This document shows, one piece after another, positions 1-8,181 of a stretch of 38,732 bases of DNA (its first letter is position 1; each line of letters starts with the position of its first letter). A model generated the notes under the pieces. It worked only from the letters and a program-made list of their open reading frames with translations. It had not been told where the DNA came from and made no database searches. The stretch is from an uncultured bacterium (lineage in GTDB: Bacteria; Cyanobacteriota; Vampirovibrionia; Gastranaerophilales; Gastranaerophilaceae): NCBI GenBank assembly GCA_902765215.1, contig CACWZA010000027.1, positions 1-38,732 on the forward strand. Direction: 5' to 3'. The position numbers and the translations under genes are program-made.

Positions 1-8
1 CCCCTCCC

Positions 9-99
9 TACCCTCCCCCTATGTAAAGGGGGAGGGAGTAGTTGTAGAAATCTTTGATTTCTTACAAATACGGGTGAGGGTTAATTATACATTTACCCC
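9..99 (+). repeat. 91-bp hairpin repeat, left copy (inverted relative to right end)
   Basis: Positions 9-99 match the reverse complement of 38642-38732 with one mismatch (A at 37). The repeat holds two hairpins: a perfect 9-bp stem CCCTCCCCC/GGGGGAGGG at 11-19 and 28-36, and TTGTAGAAATC paired with GATTTC-TACAA at about 43-67 with a one-base bulge. The similarity stops sharply at 100, in the intergenic DNA before the antiporter gene. It has no coding capacity. It is probably a dispersed intergenic repeat that ended assembly at both sides. Confidence 0.9.
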
Positions 100-113
100 A
101 AAACAATAATTTA

Positions 114-142
114 TTTACAAATCCTGCTAATTATTATACAAT
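114..142 (+). promoter_or_regulatory. Predicted sigma70-type promoter of the antiporter gene
   Basis: A -35 box TTTACA at 114-119 and a -10 box TACAAT at 137-142 are separated by 17 bp. Transcription would start near 149, giving a short leader before the ATG at 177. No clear Shine-Dalgarno is visible apart from a weak GGGAAC at about 161. Confidence 0.45.
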
Positions 143-176
143 CGTAAACGTGTTAGATTAGGGAACAACTAAAACC

Positions 177-1496
177 ATGAGTAAAATCAATACAACTGAC
201 TCTGATCAATGGAGAGAGTCCAGTTTTAAAGCATTAATACCGTTTATTGTATTTGTCTTTTTCTACTTCGGATTCTCTATTGCGACAAAAGATTTTTCCA
301 AAGTACCGATGACGGTTGCTTTTATAATATCTTCTGCCGTTGCACTAATACTGAACCACAAAGAAAAATTAAACAAAAAGATAGAAGTGTTTGCAAAAGG
401 AATGGGGAACAAGGACATTATGATTATGTGTCTTGTCTTTATTTTGGCAGGTGCATTTGCAGCAACAGCAAAAGAAATAGGAGGGGTTGTTTCAGCAGTA
501 TCAATAGCGGAACACTTTATTCCGCCAAGTTTTATGATATCGGGATTATTTGTAATATCCGCCCTGATATCATTATCAATCGGGACTTCCTGTGGTACGA
601 TTGCAGCACTTGTTCCTATTGCGGTAACCCTTTCCCAAACATTTGGGTTTAATCCGTCAATTGTGCTCGGGGCAACTGTCGGGGGTGCTATGTTTGGGGA
701 TAACATATCTCTGATATCAGATACAACTATTGCCTCAACAAGAACCCAAAATGTTGATATGAGAGATAAGATGCTTTACAGCTTGAGAATTGTAATAGTT
801 CCCGCACTTGTATGCGTTGTTCTCTATATGCTCCCTATGTTTGCACATATAACGGTTTCAACTATCCAACCGATAGTAAACCTTGATGCTTATATAAAAA
901 TATTCCCGTATGTGTTGCTTCTTGTACTCGGTGTAGCAGGTGTAAATGTAATGTTCTTACTACTTATCGGAACCATTCTGAACACCATAATCGGAATTTA
1001 TTACGGTATATTTGATATATTCGGCGCTTTTACCTGCATTGGTGACGGTACGGTCAGCATGGCAAACACTCTTATCGTTGCAATGCTTGCCGGCGGACTA
1101 TTGAAAATGGTCAGATATAACGGCGGGATAACTTATATCATAAAAGAAACCCAACACCTGATTACGAGCAAAAAGACCTGTGAAATCGGTATCTGTATCC
1201 TTGTCGGGATAATAAACCTGTTCACGGCAAACAACACAGTTGCTATTATAACTGCAGGCCCGATTGCAAAAGAAATTTCAATGAGATACGGTGTTAACCC
1301 GAAACGAACAGCAAGTTTACTTGATACAACCTCCTGCTTCATTCAGGGGTTGATACCTTACGGAGCGCAAATACTTATCGCAACGGGACTGGCTTCAGCA
1401 ATAGGAGCAAGTTCATTTACCGTTATGAAAGGGTTGTTCTACCCCGCTCTGTTAGGAGTCGGAATTGCAACCTCCGTTGCACTAACAAAGAAATAA
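177..1496 (+). CDS. nhaC: Na+/H+ antiporter, NhaC family
   Basis: A 439-residue polytopic membrane protein with about ten hydrophobic segments spread over its length. The central stretch GGAMFGDNISLISDTT followed by IASTRTQ is the conserved core of NhaC/MleN-type antiporters (Na_H_antiporter family). Further upstream, SIGTSCGTIAALVPIA is a typical glycine-rich re-entrant/helix-break region. The family exchanges cytoplasmic Na+ for H+, or in some members malate/lactate with Na+ and H+. The exact substrate cannot be read from the sequence. The gene stands alone between the terminal repeat and a strong terminator, and faces a convergent orphan gene. The start at 177 is the only reasonable ATG, although the ribosome site is weak. 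Confidence 0.88.
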   Translation: MSKINTTDSDQWRESSFKALIPFIVFVFFYFGFSIATKDFSKVPMTVAFIISSAVALILNHKEKLNKKIEVFAKGMGNKDIMIMCLVFILAGAFAATAKEIGGVVSAVSIAEHFIPPSFMISGLFVISALISLSIGTSCGTIAALVPIAVTLSQTFGFNPSIVLGATVGGAMFGDNISLISDTTIASTRTQNVDMRDKMLYSLRIVIVPALVCVVLYMLPMFAHITVSTIQPIVNLDAYIKIFPYVLLLVLGVAGVNVMFLLLIGTILNTIIGIYYGIFDIFGAFTCIGDGTVSMANTLIVAMLAGGLLKMVRYNGGITYIIKETQHLITSKKTCEIGICILVGIINLFTANNTVAIITAGPIAKEISMRYGVNPKRTASLLDTTSCFIQGLIPYGAQILIATGLASAIGASSFTVMKGLFYPALLGVGIATSVALTKK

Positions 1497-1528
1497 AAAA
1501 ACTCGGTTATTTCTAACCGAGTTTTTTT
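1497..1528 (+). terminator. Intrinsic terminator, probably bidirectional
   Basis: AACTCGGTTA and TAACCGAGTT form a 10-bp stem around TTTC, with A-runs before and T-runs after. It starts directly after the nhaC stop and lies 17 bp from the stop of the convergent gene at 1545, so it can serve both. Confidence 0.93.
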
Positions 1529-1544
1529 GACTGTTAATCTATTA

Positions 1545-2750
1545 CTAATCACGACGGCGCTTAATGCTGTTATTATTGTAGGTCTGATCCTTATCAATAA
1601 AATCACCGCCGCCATAGATAGTTCTGTGTGGAGCAAATTGGCTTGCACGATCTTTCACTAGAGCCTTTTTCATTGCACCCCAATATTCTTTAACGGCTTC
1701 TTTAGACGGCAACTCACCACGGGCTATATCACCATGCGCCCTTGACAATGAAGCCGCATCATCTCCGGAAACATAATCACCGTCACTATCTCTGTCAACC
1801 AAAGAAGTCGCTAAGACGCTTTCAGGTGAAGTTTTTGCGGTATGCGCCAACTGATACAAAAATTCCGTATCTTTTAAAGCCTGAGCACTTGTTCTGCCCA
1901 TATTACCCGCATACAACATCTCAGATACGGCAACATCAACCAGGTGTGACATTACTTTTGATTGTTTACCGTTTTTATCGTTCAAGCCAAAGTCATTGTA
2001 GGCATTTTTAACCCAGTAAATCATTTCTTTATCTTTATAATTACCGTCATGAACCTGATCCATATATACAGATTCATTGTCACCAAATGCCAGTCTGGTT
2101 TTGATAACATTTCTTTCACTGCTGTCACAGGCTGCTTCAAGAGCTTTTTTCTCCTGCTGAGTCAAACCTTGTGCTGCTTCGTCGTACGATTTATTACCGT
2201 TTAAGACATCTTTCAAAGCACTCAAAACATTTCTTTCTGACTGAGTCATATTCTTTTCAGTCAACTGAAGTCCGATACGACCTGCCATATCCTCTAAAGC
2301 GATAGAAACATCACCTGAGAAATCAGTAAAGTTCTTATTTGCAGTTGCGTTTAAAAATCTCATACTGCTTGTGTTCAATGCCTTATAGAAGTTTACGACA
2401 ATTTTTTCCTGATCAGGAGTAAACTGAACATTTGAAGAATCCAAAGTCATCAGCAAATCACTGTAATCATCACCATAATAAACATCATTAAACTGATCAA
2501 TTGTTTTTGCGTTATTAAACTTTGTTGTTAAACTTTTGATTGCAGCAACATCTTCCTGAGATAAAGGTTCTTTTTTTGAACCGAATCCGTCGCCGATATC
2601 ACCATCATTAAATCCGTATCCGAATGCACCTTGTTGTCTGCCGCGTGTACCTGAAACCTGTTCGCTTTCACCACTTTGATACAATAGCGGGTCTGTACCT
2701 TTTGGTGCTCCTGCTCCTGAAACTGAACCGCCATCAAAAAACTTTGCCAT
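1545..2750 (-). CDS. Orphan protein with an EF-hand-like Asp-rich loop
   Basis: 401 residues, unrecognised. The start is set at 2750 because GGAGAG lies 8 bases upstream of that ATG; an in-frame ATG at 2777 has no ribosome site and would cover this Shine-Dalgarno. The N-terminus is glycine/serine-rich and low in complexity (GGSVSGAGAPKG), then largely helical and charged. At about residues 319-332 sits DRDSDGDYVSGDDA, a spacing like a Ca2+-binding EF-hand/dockerin loop (D-x-D-x-D-G). The tail is basic (KRRRD). There is no signal peptide or membrane segment. It is the first of three neighbouring minus-strand orphan genes, each with its own terminator. Function unknown; a structural or secreted effector-like role is only a guess. 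Confidence 0.75.
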   Translation of the reverse strand: MAKFFDGGSVSGAGAPKGTDPLLYQSGESEQVSGTRGRQQGAFGYGFNDGDIGDGFGSKKEPLSQEDVAAIKSLTTKFNNAKTIDQFNDVYYGDDYSDLLMTLDSSNVQFTPDQEKIVVNFYKALNTSSMRFLNATANKNFTDFSGDVSIALEDMAGRIGLQLTEKNMTQSERNVLSALKDVLNGNKSYDEAAQGLTQQEKKALEAACDSSERNVIKTRLAFGDNESVYMDQVHDGNYKDKEMIYWVKNAYNDFGLNDKNGKQSKVMSHLVDVAVSEMLYAGNMGRTSAQALKDTEFLYQLAHTAKTSPESVLATSLVDRDSDGDYVSGDDAASLSRAHGDIARGELPSKEAVKEYWGAMKKALVKDRASQFAPHRTIYGGGDFIDKDQTYNNNSIKRRRD

Positions 2751-2824
2751 TTTACTACTCTCCTTTTTTAACTTCACAATATAACTAAATAAAGTAATAT
2801 AGTTTTCCCTGATTTCAGCAAATT

Positions 2825-2850
2825 CAAAAAATGTTACATTTGTAACATTT
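2825..2850 (-). terminator. Intrinsic terminator of the 286-aa orphan gene
   Basis: Read on the minus strand, AAATGTTAC and GTAACATTT form a 9-10 bp AT-rich stem followed by TTTTTT. It lies 31 bp past the stop codon at 2881. Confidence 0.7.
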
Positions 2851-2880
2851 CAAAAAAAAGCACAGTTATACCCTGCAGAA

Positions 2881-3741
2881 TTATGCTTTTATAGACATAA
2901 CACTTCTTTCGGTTCTGCCTAAAATCTTTCTTGATGTACTAGAAAGGGAATCATCGATTATTGTTTCTTTAACTGATTTTGAAACTTCTTTTCCAACATT
3001 GTTAGAAAGTCCGTACATACCAACACCAACGATTCCGCCGACAGTACCTGAAACAAAAGCAGAAGATGCTGTTCTCATTGCAAGTTCTTCAAAGTTGAAG
3101 TATTTGTCATCATCAAGCATTACATCAGTCATATAACTTGCTGAACCTGCCATTGCACCACATTCTGCACCACAGACAGCACCGTTTCTGACTGCTAATG
3201 ATAACTTACCTGCTTTGATACCAACACCAACACCTGATGCAACTGCACTGGTTGCACCTGTAACGGCGCCTGAGATAGCGTCCTTAGTCATTTGTTTAGC
3301 ATCGAACTCATCACCTTTAATCTTATTGGTGAATCTGTCAATCAGTTTGATACCTGTTTTCAATACTGCACCGACAGGAGCACCTATTAACAATGCTGCT
3401 GCCCAGCCCACAGGCCCTGATGCCAAACATGTTGCAACAGCGATAGCACCGATACCTGTTGCAATATTCGCACCTAAATCAGTCATATTATCTTGTTTTT
3501 TATCAAATTTTTCTATATACTCTACTGCTTCATCAAATGAAATTAATCCAAGTTTATATTTATCTAACATAGATTTGCAGTCAGATTCACTTATTCCCGA
3601 ATTAAACAGCTCTTTTACTCCATTCCAGGCATTACCGATTATTCCCTGCTTTGCCTGAACAGAAGCAAATTTTGCATTTAAAGCACTTAATCCTGCTTTA
3701 TCAGCACCGCTATTGAAATTTTGGGTAATTGCTTCTACCAT
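2881..3741 (-). CDS. Orphan protein with Gly/Ala-rich hydrophobic segments
   Basis: 286 residues, unrecognised. The first ~90 residues are helical and polar. A long hydrophobic Gly/Ala-rich stretch follows at about 90-130 (GANIATGIGAIAVATCLASG, then GPVGWAAALLIGAPVGAVL). Two more small-residue-rich stretches lie at about 155-205 and 225-250, with GxxxG spacing (glycine-zipper-like). This pattern suits membrane insertion or pore-like bundles, as in some toxins and phage tail or effector proteins, but no family motif is visible. The start at 3741 has only a weak AGG upstream. It sits between two other orphan genes and ends in its own terminator. Confidence 0.72.
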   Translation of the reverse strand: MVEAITQNFNSGADKAGLSALNAKFASVQAKQGIIGNAWNGVKELFNSGISESDCKSMLDKYKLGLISFDEAVEYIEKFDKKQDNMTDLGANIATGIGAIAVATCLASGPVGWAAALLIGAPVGAVLKTGIKLIDRFTNKIKGDEFDAKQMTKDAISGAVTGATSAVASGVGVGIKAGKLSLAVRNGAVCGAECGAMAGSASYMTDVMLDDDKYFNFEELAMRTASSAFVSGTVGGIVGVGMYGLSNNVGKEVSKSVKETIIDDSLSSTSRKILGRTERSVMSIKA

Positions 3742-3840
3742 ACTAACTACATAACCTATAAATTAAATACACACACTAATAAAAAGTATTCTTTTTCAGT
3801 AAAATTGCTTTTTTATCCATGTTTGTTACAAAACATTACA

Positions 3841-3873
3841 AAAAAAATGCCCGCTTTTAAGCAGGCATTTTCT
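3841..3873 (-). terminator. Intrinsic terminator of the 96-aa gene
   Basis: AATGCC-C-GCTT and AAGC-A-GGCATT form a stem with one mismatch. On the minus strand it is followed by seven T. It sits about 20 bp past the stop codon at 3892. Confidence 0.85.
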
Positions 3874-3891
3874 TATTTATATTCATTATGA

Positions 3892-4182
3892 TTATGCTTT
3901 GTAATCAAGTTTTGCGCCGGTAGGCATTGAATCTGAAACAAATTCCGCATCTGCAGCTGATTTTTCAGCAATTGGTGCATACGGACTTGTGTATGCTGCT
4001 TCAGCTCTTTCATATTTAGGGAATGTTGCCTTATCGAGTTTCTTTAAAGCAGCTTCCAGTTCTTCCGGTGAATACACTTTTGCAGGATTTGTATATTCCC
4101 ATTTTTCTATTTGTTTAACGCCGGTTTTAATACCTTTGTTGAGCATTTCTTCCCTGCCGGTGAAACTAATCTTATTAATCAT
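3892..4182 (-). CDS. Small orphan protein with N-terminal ISFTG motif
   Basis: 96 residues, unrecognised. A good ribosome site (AAAGGAG, 8 bases before the ATG) and a dedicated terminator argue for a real gene. The protein opens MINKISFTGREEM. Short proteins starting with an aliphatic-x-F-x-G motif recur in this window (28438 and 28891 have QFG and AFCG variants). The rest is helical and charged, with 'SPEELEAALKKLDKA' in the middle. There is no signal peptide and no cysteine. Function unknown. Confidence 0.75.
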   Translation of the reverse strand: MINKISFTGREEMLNKGIKTGVKQIEKWEYTNPAKVYSPEELEAALKKLDKATFPKYERAEAAYTSPYAPIAEKSAADAEFVSDSMPTGAKLDYKA

Positions 4183-4354
4183 TTCATTTTCTCCTTTAAT
4201 TATCCTATATTTAACCTAAAAACCATAAATTAATATTTTGCTAGTGCCAGAATTAAAGTTTACAATAATTAATATTTTTTGTCCAGTAATAAAATAATAA
4301 ATCATGCCTCAAAATCAATTGAAATAAAAAATCCTTTGTAATATACTGATAGTG

Positions 4355-4378
4355 TATAATCAACACTTAAATATGGAG
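4355..4378 (+). promoter_or_regulatory. -10 box and Shine-Dalgarno of pckA
   Basis: TATAAT at 4355-4360 has no good -35 hexamer at normal spacing. GGAG at 4375-4378 sits 8 bases before the pckA ATG. The leader would be about 20 nt. Confidence 0.5.
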
Positions 4379-4386
4379 AAAATTTT

Positions 4387-5982
4387 ATGGAAACTTACGG
4401 AATTGAAAAATTAGGAATTAATCCTTCTGTAGCTTATCGTAACTTAACTCCTGCTCAATTAACGGAAGCAGCATTAAGACGCGGAGAAGGAAAATTATCA
4501 AAGACAGGTGCACTTGTTGTAACTACAGGTAAATACACAGGTCGTTCACCTAAGGATAAATTTATCGTTGATACTCAAGGTATTCACGACGAAATCGCTT
4601 GGGGTAATGTTAACAGACCTATCAGCAGAGAAGCATTTAACTCTATCAAAGAAAAAATGATTAACTACCTCAACGGTAAAGAAGTATTTATCTTTGACGG
4701 TTTTGCAGGTGCTGATAAAACTTATACTCAAAAATTCAGAGTTATTAACGAATTGGCAAGCCAAAATATGTTTATTCACCAATTGTTAATCAGACCAACT
4801 GCAGAAGAATTAGCAAACTACGGTGAAGCAGATTTCACAATCATTTGTGCACCGGGCTTCAAATGTGATCCTGCTGTTGACGGTACAAACTCTGAAGCTT
4901 GTATCGCTATCGACTACGAAGCACATACAATCATTATTGCAGGTTCTCAATATGCAGGCGAAATCAAGAAATCAGTTTTCGCTACTATGAACTATGTAAT
5001 GACTAAGAAAAATGTATTACCTATGCACTGTTCAGCAAATATGGATCCTGAAACTCACGAAACAGCTGTATTCTTCGGTCTTTCAGGTACAGGTAAAACA
5101 ACTTTGTCAGCAGACCCTAGCCGTAAGTTAATCGGTGACGATGAACACGGTTGGTCACCTGACGGTGTATTCAACTTTGAAGGCGGTTGCTATGCTAAAT
5201 GTATCAACCTTACAGAAGAAAACGAACCTGATATCTACAACGCTATCAAGTTTGGTGCATTAGTTGAAAATGTTATTATGAACGACGAAACAAGAGAATT
5301 AGATTTCTTTGACGGTTCATTAACAGAAAATACCCGTGTAGGTTACCCTGTTGATTACATCAACAACTCAGCTATCCCTTCAATGGGCGGTATTCCAAAA
5401 GTTGTTGTATTCCTTACAGCAGATGCTTTCGGTGTTCTTCCTCCAATCTCAAGATTAGACAAGAATGCTGCTATGTATCACTTCGTAACAGGGTTTACTT
5501 CAAAATTAGCAGGTACAGAACGTGGTATCACAGAACCTGTTCCTACTTTCTCAACATTATTCGGCGAACCGTTCATGCCAATGGATGCTTCAGTTTACGC
5601 TAAAATGCTGGGTGACAAATTAGACAAATACGGCACTAAAGTTTACTTAGTAAACACAGGATGGGCAGGCGGTTCTGCATCATCAGGTGCTAAGAGAATG
5701 AAATTATCTTACACAAGAGCAATGGTTTCAGCTGCTCTTAACGGTTCATTCGACAATGTAGAATTTAAACATCACGACATCTTCAATGTTGATTATCCTA
5801 CATCTTGTCCGAATGTTCCTGCAGAAATGCTTGATGCAAGAGGTTTATGGGCAGATAAGAATGCTTATGACGAAGCTGCTAACAAGCTGGCTCAAATGTT
5901 TGCTGATAACTTCTCTAAGAAGTATCCAAACATGCCTGCTGAAATCACAAATGCAGGTCCTAAACCATTAAGCAGAGTGTAA
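4387..5982 (+). CDS. pckA: Phosphoenolpyruvate carboxykinase (ATP)
   Basis: 531 residues, the usual length for ATP-dependent PEPCK. It interconverts oxaloacetate + ATP and PEP + CO2 + ADP in the cytosol. Visible motifs: GKYTGRSPKDKFIV near residue 50 (substrate Arg loop), the kinase-1a P-loop GLSGTGKT at 231-238, the metal-binding DDEHGW segment just after, and the adenine-side region NNSAIPSMGGIPK. In a fermenter the enzyme may run in either direction: gluconeogenic, or CO2-fixing towards C4 acids with ATP gain. PPDK at 9995-12655 works on the same node. The codon use is even and typical of a highly expressed gene. GGAG precedes the ATG, and a strong terminator follows. Confidence 0.97.
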   Translation: METYGIEKLGINPSVAYRNLTPAQLTEAALRRGEGKLSKTGALVVTTGKYTGRSPKDKFIVDTQGIHDEIAWGNVNRPISREAFNSIKEKMINYLNGKEVFIFDGFAGADKTYTQKFRVINELASQNMFIHQLLIRPTAEELANYGEADFTIICAPGFKCDPAVDGTNSEACIAIDYEAHTIIIAGSQYAGEIKKSVFATMNYVMTKKNVLPMHCSANMDPETHETAVFFGLSGTGKTTLSADPSRKLIGDDEHGWSPDGVFNFEGGCYAKCINLTEENEPDIYNAIKFGALVENVIMNDETRELDFFDGSLTENTRVGYPVDYINNSAIPSMGGIPKVVVFLTADAFGVLPPISRLDKNAAMYHFVTGFTSKLAGTERGITEPVPTFSTLFGEPFMPMDASVYAKMLGDKLDKYGTKVYLVNTGWAGGSASSGAKRMKLSYTRAMVSAALNGSFDNVEFKHHDIFNVDYPTSCPNVPAEMLDARGLWADKNAYDEAANKLAQMFADNFSKKYPNMPAEITNAGPKPLSRV

Positions 5983-5998
5983 TAACACAGTTATTTAA

Positions 5999-6034
5999 CG
6001 AAAAAGCCTTTGGATAATCCAAAGGCTTTTTTTA
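5999..6034 (+). terminator. Strong intrinsic terminator after pckA, bidirectional
   Basis: AAAAAGCCTTTGG and CCAAAGGCTTTTT form a long stem around ATAAT, flanked by A- and T-runs. It serves pckA and probably the convergent dehydrogenase ending at 6045. Confidence 0.95.
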
Positions 6035-6044
6035 TTATACTTTT

Positions 6045-7088
6045 TTATAATAATTCGGGCTTAATCAGGAATTTTATAGCTTTACCTGCGATATGCTGTT
6101 TCATAGCAAACTCAACATCTTTTAACGGTAAAGTATCTGTTATAAGTTTTTCAACCTCAACCTCACCTGAGCTGATATAATCAAGTGCTTGTCTGAAATA
6201 TTTAGGAGTATGGTGAAATACGCTCATCAGTTTAATATCACCATAATGCATCTTGGTCGTATCAAAGGTTACGGTAGAACCTGACTTACAGCCGCCAAAG
6301 AAATGCACCGTACCGCCCGGACGCACACAAGAAAATATGCGTTCCCAGATTTCAGGCAGACCGACACACTCTATTGCAACATCAAGCCCTCGTTTTTCTT
6401 CTGTATATTCTTTAAATATCTTTTCAGGGTTTTGATATTTACCTAAATCAATAATTTCATCAGCGTGAGCAAACTCATCAGCCATTTTTAATTTCAGCGG
6501 GTTTCTGCCCGCAACTATTACTTTAGCACCTTTTAACTTGGCAAGTCTTGCAAACATCAGACCGATAGGACCAATCCCGATAATACCTACTGTCTGTCCG
6601 GGTTTAATATCTGTTCTTTCCGCCCCGTGAACAACATTTGCAAGCGGCTCACAAAAAGCTGCCTTATCAAAACTCAGATTTTCAGGAAGAATCAAAGTGT
6701 TCTTCTTAACTATTCTTTCAGGAACAACAATATATTCAGCGTATGCACCGTTAAGCAAATCAAGATTTTCGCAGAGATTATACTCTTCTCTTTTACAGAA
6801 GAAACACTCTCCGCAAGGAGCAGAATTAGCACAGACAACCCTGTCACCGACTTTAACATTGTCAACACCATCGCCGACTTTTTCAACAACTCCGGCAAAC
6901 TCGTGTCCAAACCCGGACGGGATAGATTTTATAAGAACAGGATGGCCGCGCCTGTAGGTTTTAACATCAGTACCACAAGTCAGGGCTGATTTGATTTTAA
7001 CAAGAATTTCCCCTTTTGCCAATGGTTTTATACTGACATTTTCATCATATTTTATATTTTCCGGCCCATAGTATAATACTGCTCTCAT
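6045..7088 (-). CDS. Zinc-dependent medium-chain alcohol/polyol dehydrogenase
   Basis: 347 residues, normal for the MDR (sorbitol/threonine dehydrogenase-like) superfamily. The N-terminal GroES-like domain carries the catalytic zinc region (CGTDVKTYRRGHP, then GHEFAGVVEKVGDGV) and the structural zinc loop CGECFFCKREEYNLC. The Rossmann motif GIIGIGPIGLMFARLAK binds NAD(P). Catalytic Cys and the GHE pair are present, so the enzyme should be active; the substrate is not readable. It lies 9 bp downstream of a paralogue, and its ribosome site AAGGATTAC overlaps that gene's stop, which implies translational coupling. The pair may act in one pathway, such as successive sugar-alcohol steps. Confidence 0.87.
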   Translation of the reverse strand: MRAVLYYGPENIKYDENVSIKPLAKGEILVKIKSALTCGTDVKTYRRGHPVLIKSIPSGFGHEFAGVVEKVGDGVDNVKVGDRVVCANSAPCGECFFCKREEYNLCENLDLLNGAYAEYIVVPERIVKKNTLILPENLSFDKAAFCEPLANVVHGAERTDIKPGQTVGIIGIGPIGLMFARLAKLKGAKVIVAGRNPLKLKMADEFAHADEIIDLGKYQNPEKIFKEYTEEKRGLDVAIECVGLPEIWERIFSCVRPGGTVHFFGGCKSGSTVTFDTTKMHYGDIKLMSVFHHTPKYFRQALDYISSGEVEVEKLITDTLPLKDVEFAMKQHIAGKAIKFLIKPELL

Positions 7089-7097
7089 ATGTAATCC

Positions 7098-8105
7098 TTA
7101 AAATCTGATGTATGCTTTCATAATCTTGTTAGAAACGGTATCGTCAAACGCTTCCTGTATTCTGTCTAAAGTATAGACAGTTGAAAGGTTTTTAACATTT
7201 ACTTCACCGTTTGTAAGTAACTGAAGTGATATTTCCAAATCCTGAGGTTTAGGGGAATAACTGCCTAATACTGTGAGTTCCTTATAATAAATATCATTGT
7301 TGTTATATGCTGCATTATTTGGAGTGCTTGAGAATACCAAAATCTTACCGCCAAGTCTGACAGACTCCAGTGCAACAGGGATAGCCGCATCAGCGCCTGA
7401 TGTCATAAATACACAATCAACCCCGATATCACCCGTATGCGAATAAATGTGGTTATGAACAAACTCTAAATCAGAAGAATTAAAAGCATTAATCCCCAAA
7501 TTATTAGCCTTAGCAATTCTGTCAGGCATAATATCACAGCCGTGAACGGTCATACCAAAGGCTCTCAAAGCCTGTCCCATCAATAAACCGATTGTTCCCA
7601 AACCTACGACTAAAACATTTGATAACGGAGACAAAGCAGCACGTTTAACCGCTCTGACGCAGCAACCGAGAGGTTCATAGAAAGAAACTTCCTCGTTAGA
7701 TAGGTTTCTTGGTTTCAAATGAGTAACATAGTGAAGGTGTTCATCACTCAGGAACACATACTCACTAAATCCGCCCGGTTCAATATTTGTTTCCTTAAAG
7801 TGGTCACACATTGAATAACTTTTTCCTCTGCAGTATGCACACTTAAAGCAAGGGATGTGATGTGATGCGACAACCGTATCACCAACTTTGAACCCTGAAT
7901 TTGAATTTATTTCAACAATCTGTGCAACAATTTCGTGCCCTAACACAGTTCCGTTGTTCGAAATATGTTCTCTGAACTTAACTATATCCGAACCGCAAAG
8001 ACCACAACCGAGAACCTTTACAATAGCCCCCATTCTGTCGCCTAATGTAATAGTTTCTCTTTCTGCAACAACAATTTTATTATTATTAATTTCTGCTACT
8101 CTCAT
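7098..8105 (-). CDS. Zinc-dependent medium-chain dehydrogenase, first gene of the pair
   Basis: 335 residues, MDR superfamily. It has the catalytic Cys (CGLCGSDIVKF), GHEIVAQIVEI, the structural zinc loop CFKCAYCRGKSYSMC and the Rossmann motif GLGTIGLLMGQALR. The protein is clearly diverged from its neighbour at 6045-7088, so this is an old paralogue or two functionally different partners. The ribosome site GAAGGGG lies 8 bases before the ATG. The two genes form a two-gene operon that ends at the pckA-side terminator. The substrate is unknown; threonine, sorbitol or other polyol dehydrogenation are family options. Confidence 0.87.
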   Translation of the reverse strand: MRVAEINNNKIVVAERETITLGDRMGAIVKVLGCGLCGSDIVKFREHISNNGTVLGHEIVAQIVEINSNSGFKVGDTVVASHHIPCFKCAYCRGKSYSMCDHFKETNIEPGGFSEYVFLSDEHLHYVTHLKPRNLSNEEVSFYEPLGCCVRAVKRAALSPLSNVLVVGLGTIGLLMGQALRAFGMTVHGCDIMPDRIAKANNLGINAFNSSDLEFVHNHIYSHTGDIGVDCVFMTSGADAAIPVALESVRLGGKILVFSSTPNNAAYNNNDIYYKELTVLGSYSPKPQDLEISLQLLTNGEVNVKNLSTVYTLDRIQEAFDDTVSNKIMKAYIRF

Positions 8106-8181
8106 ATAAAACCCCTTCTTCTGTTTATTTAATTATAGCAAAAAATACAACAAAGGGCATTTTTTAACCATACCGTAATAT

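Noticed and set aside
263-706. 147-codon minus-strand frame inside nhaC
   Set aside because: Antisense shadow of the conserved antiporter gene, without a ribosome site.
3215-3658. 147-codon plus-strand frame
   Set aside because: It is a shadow of the minus-strand gene 2881-3741, and its low-complexity Ala/Pro/Ile content reflects the opposite strand.
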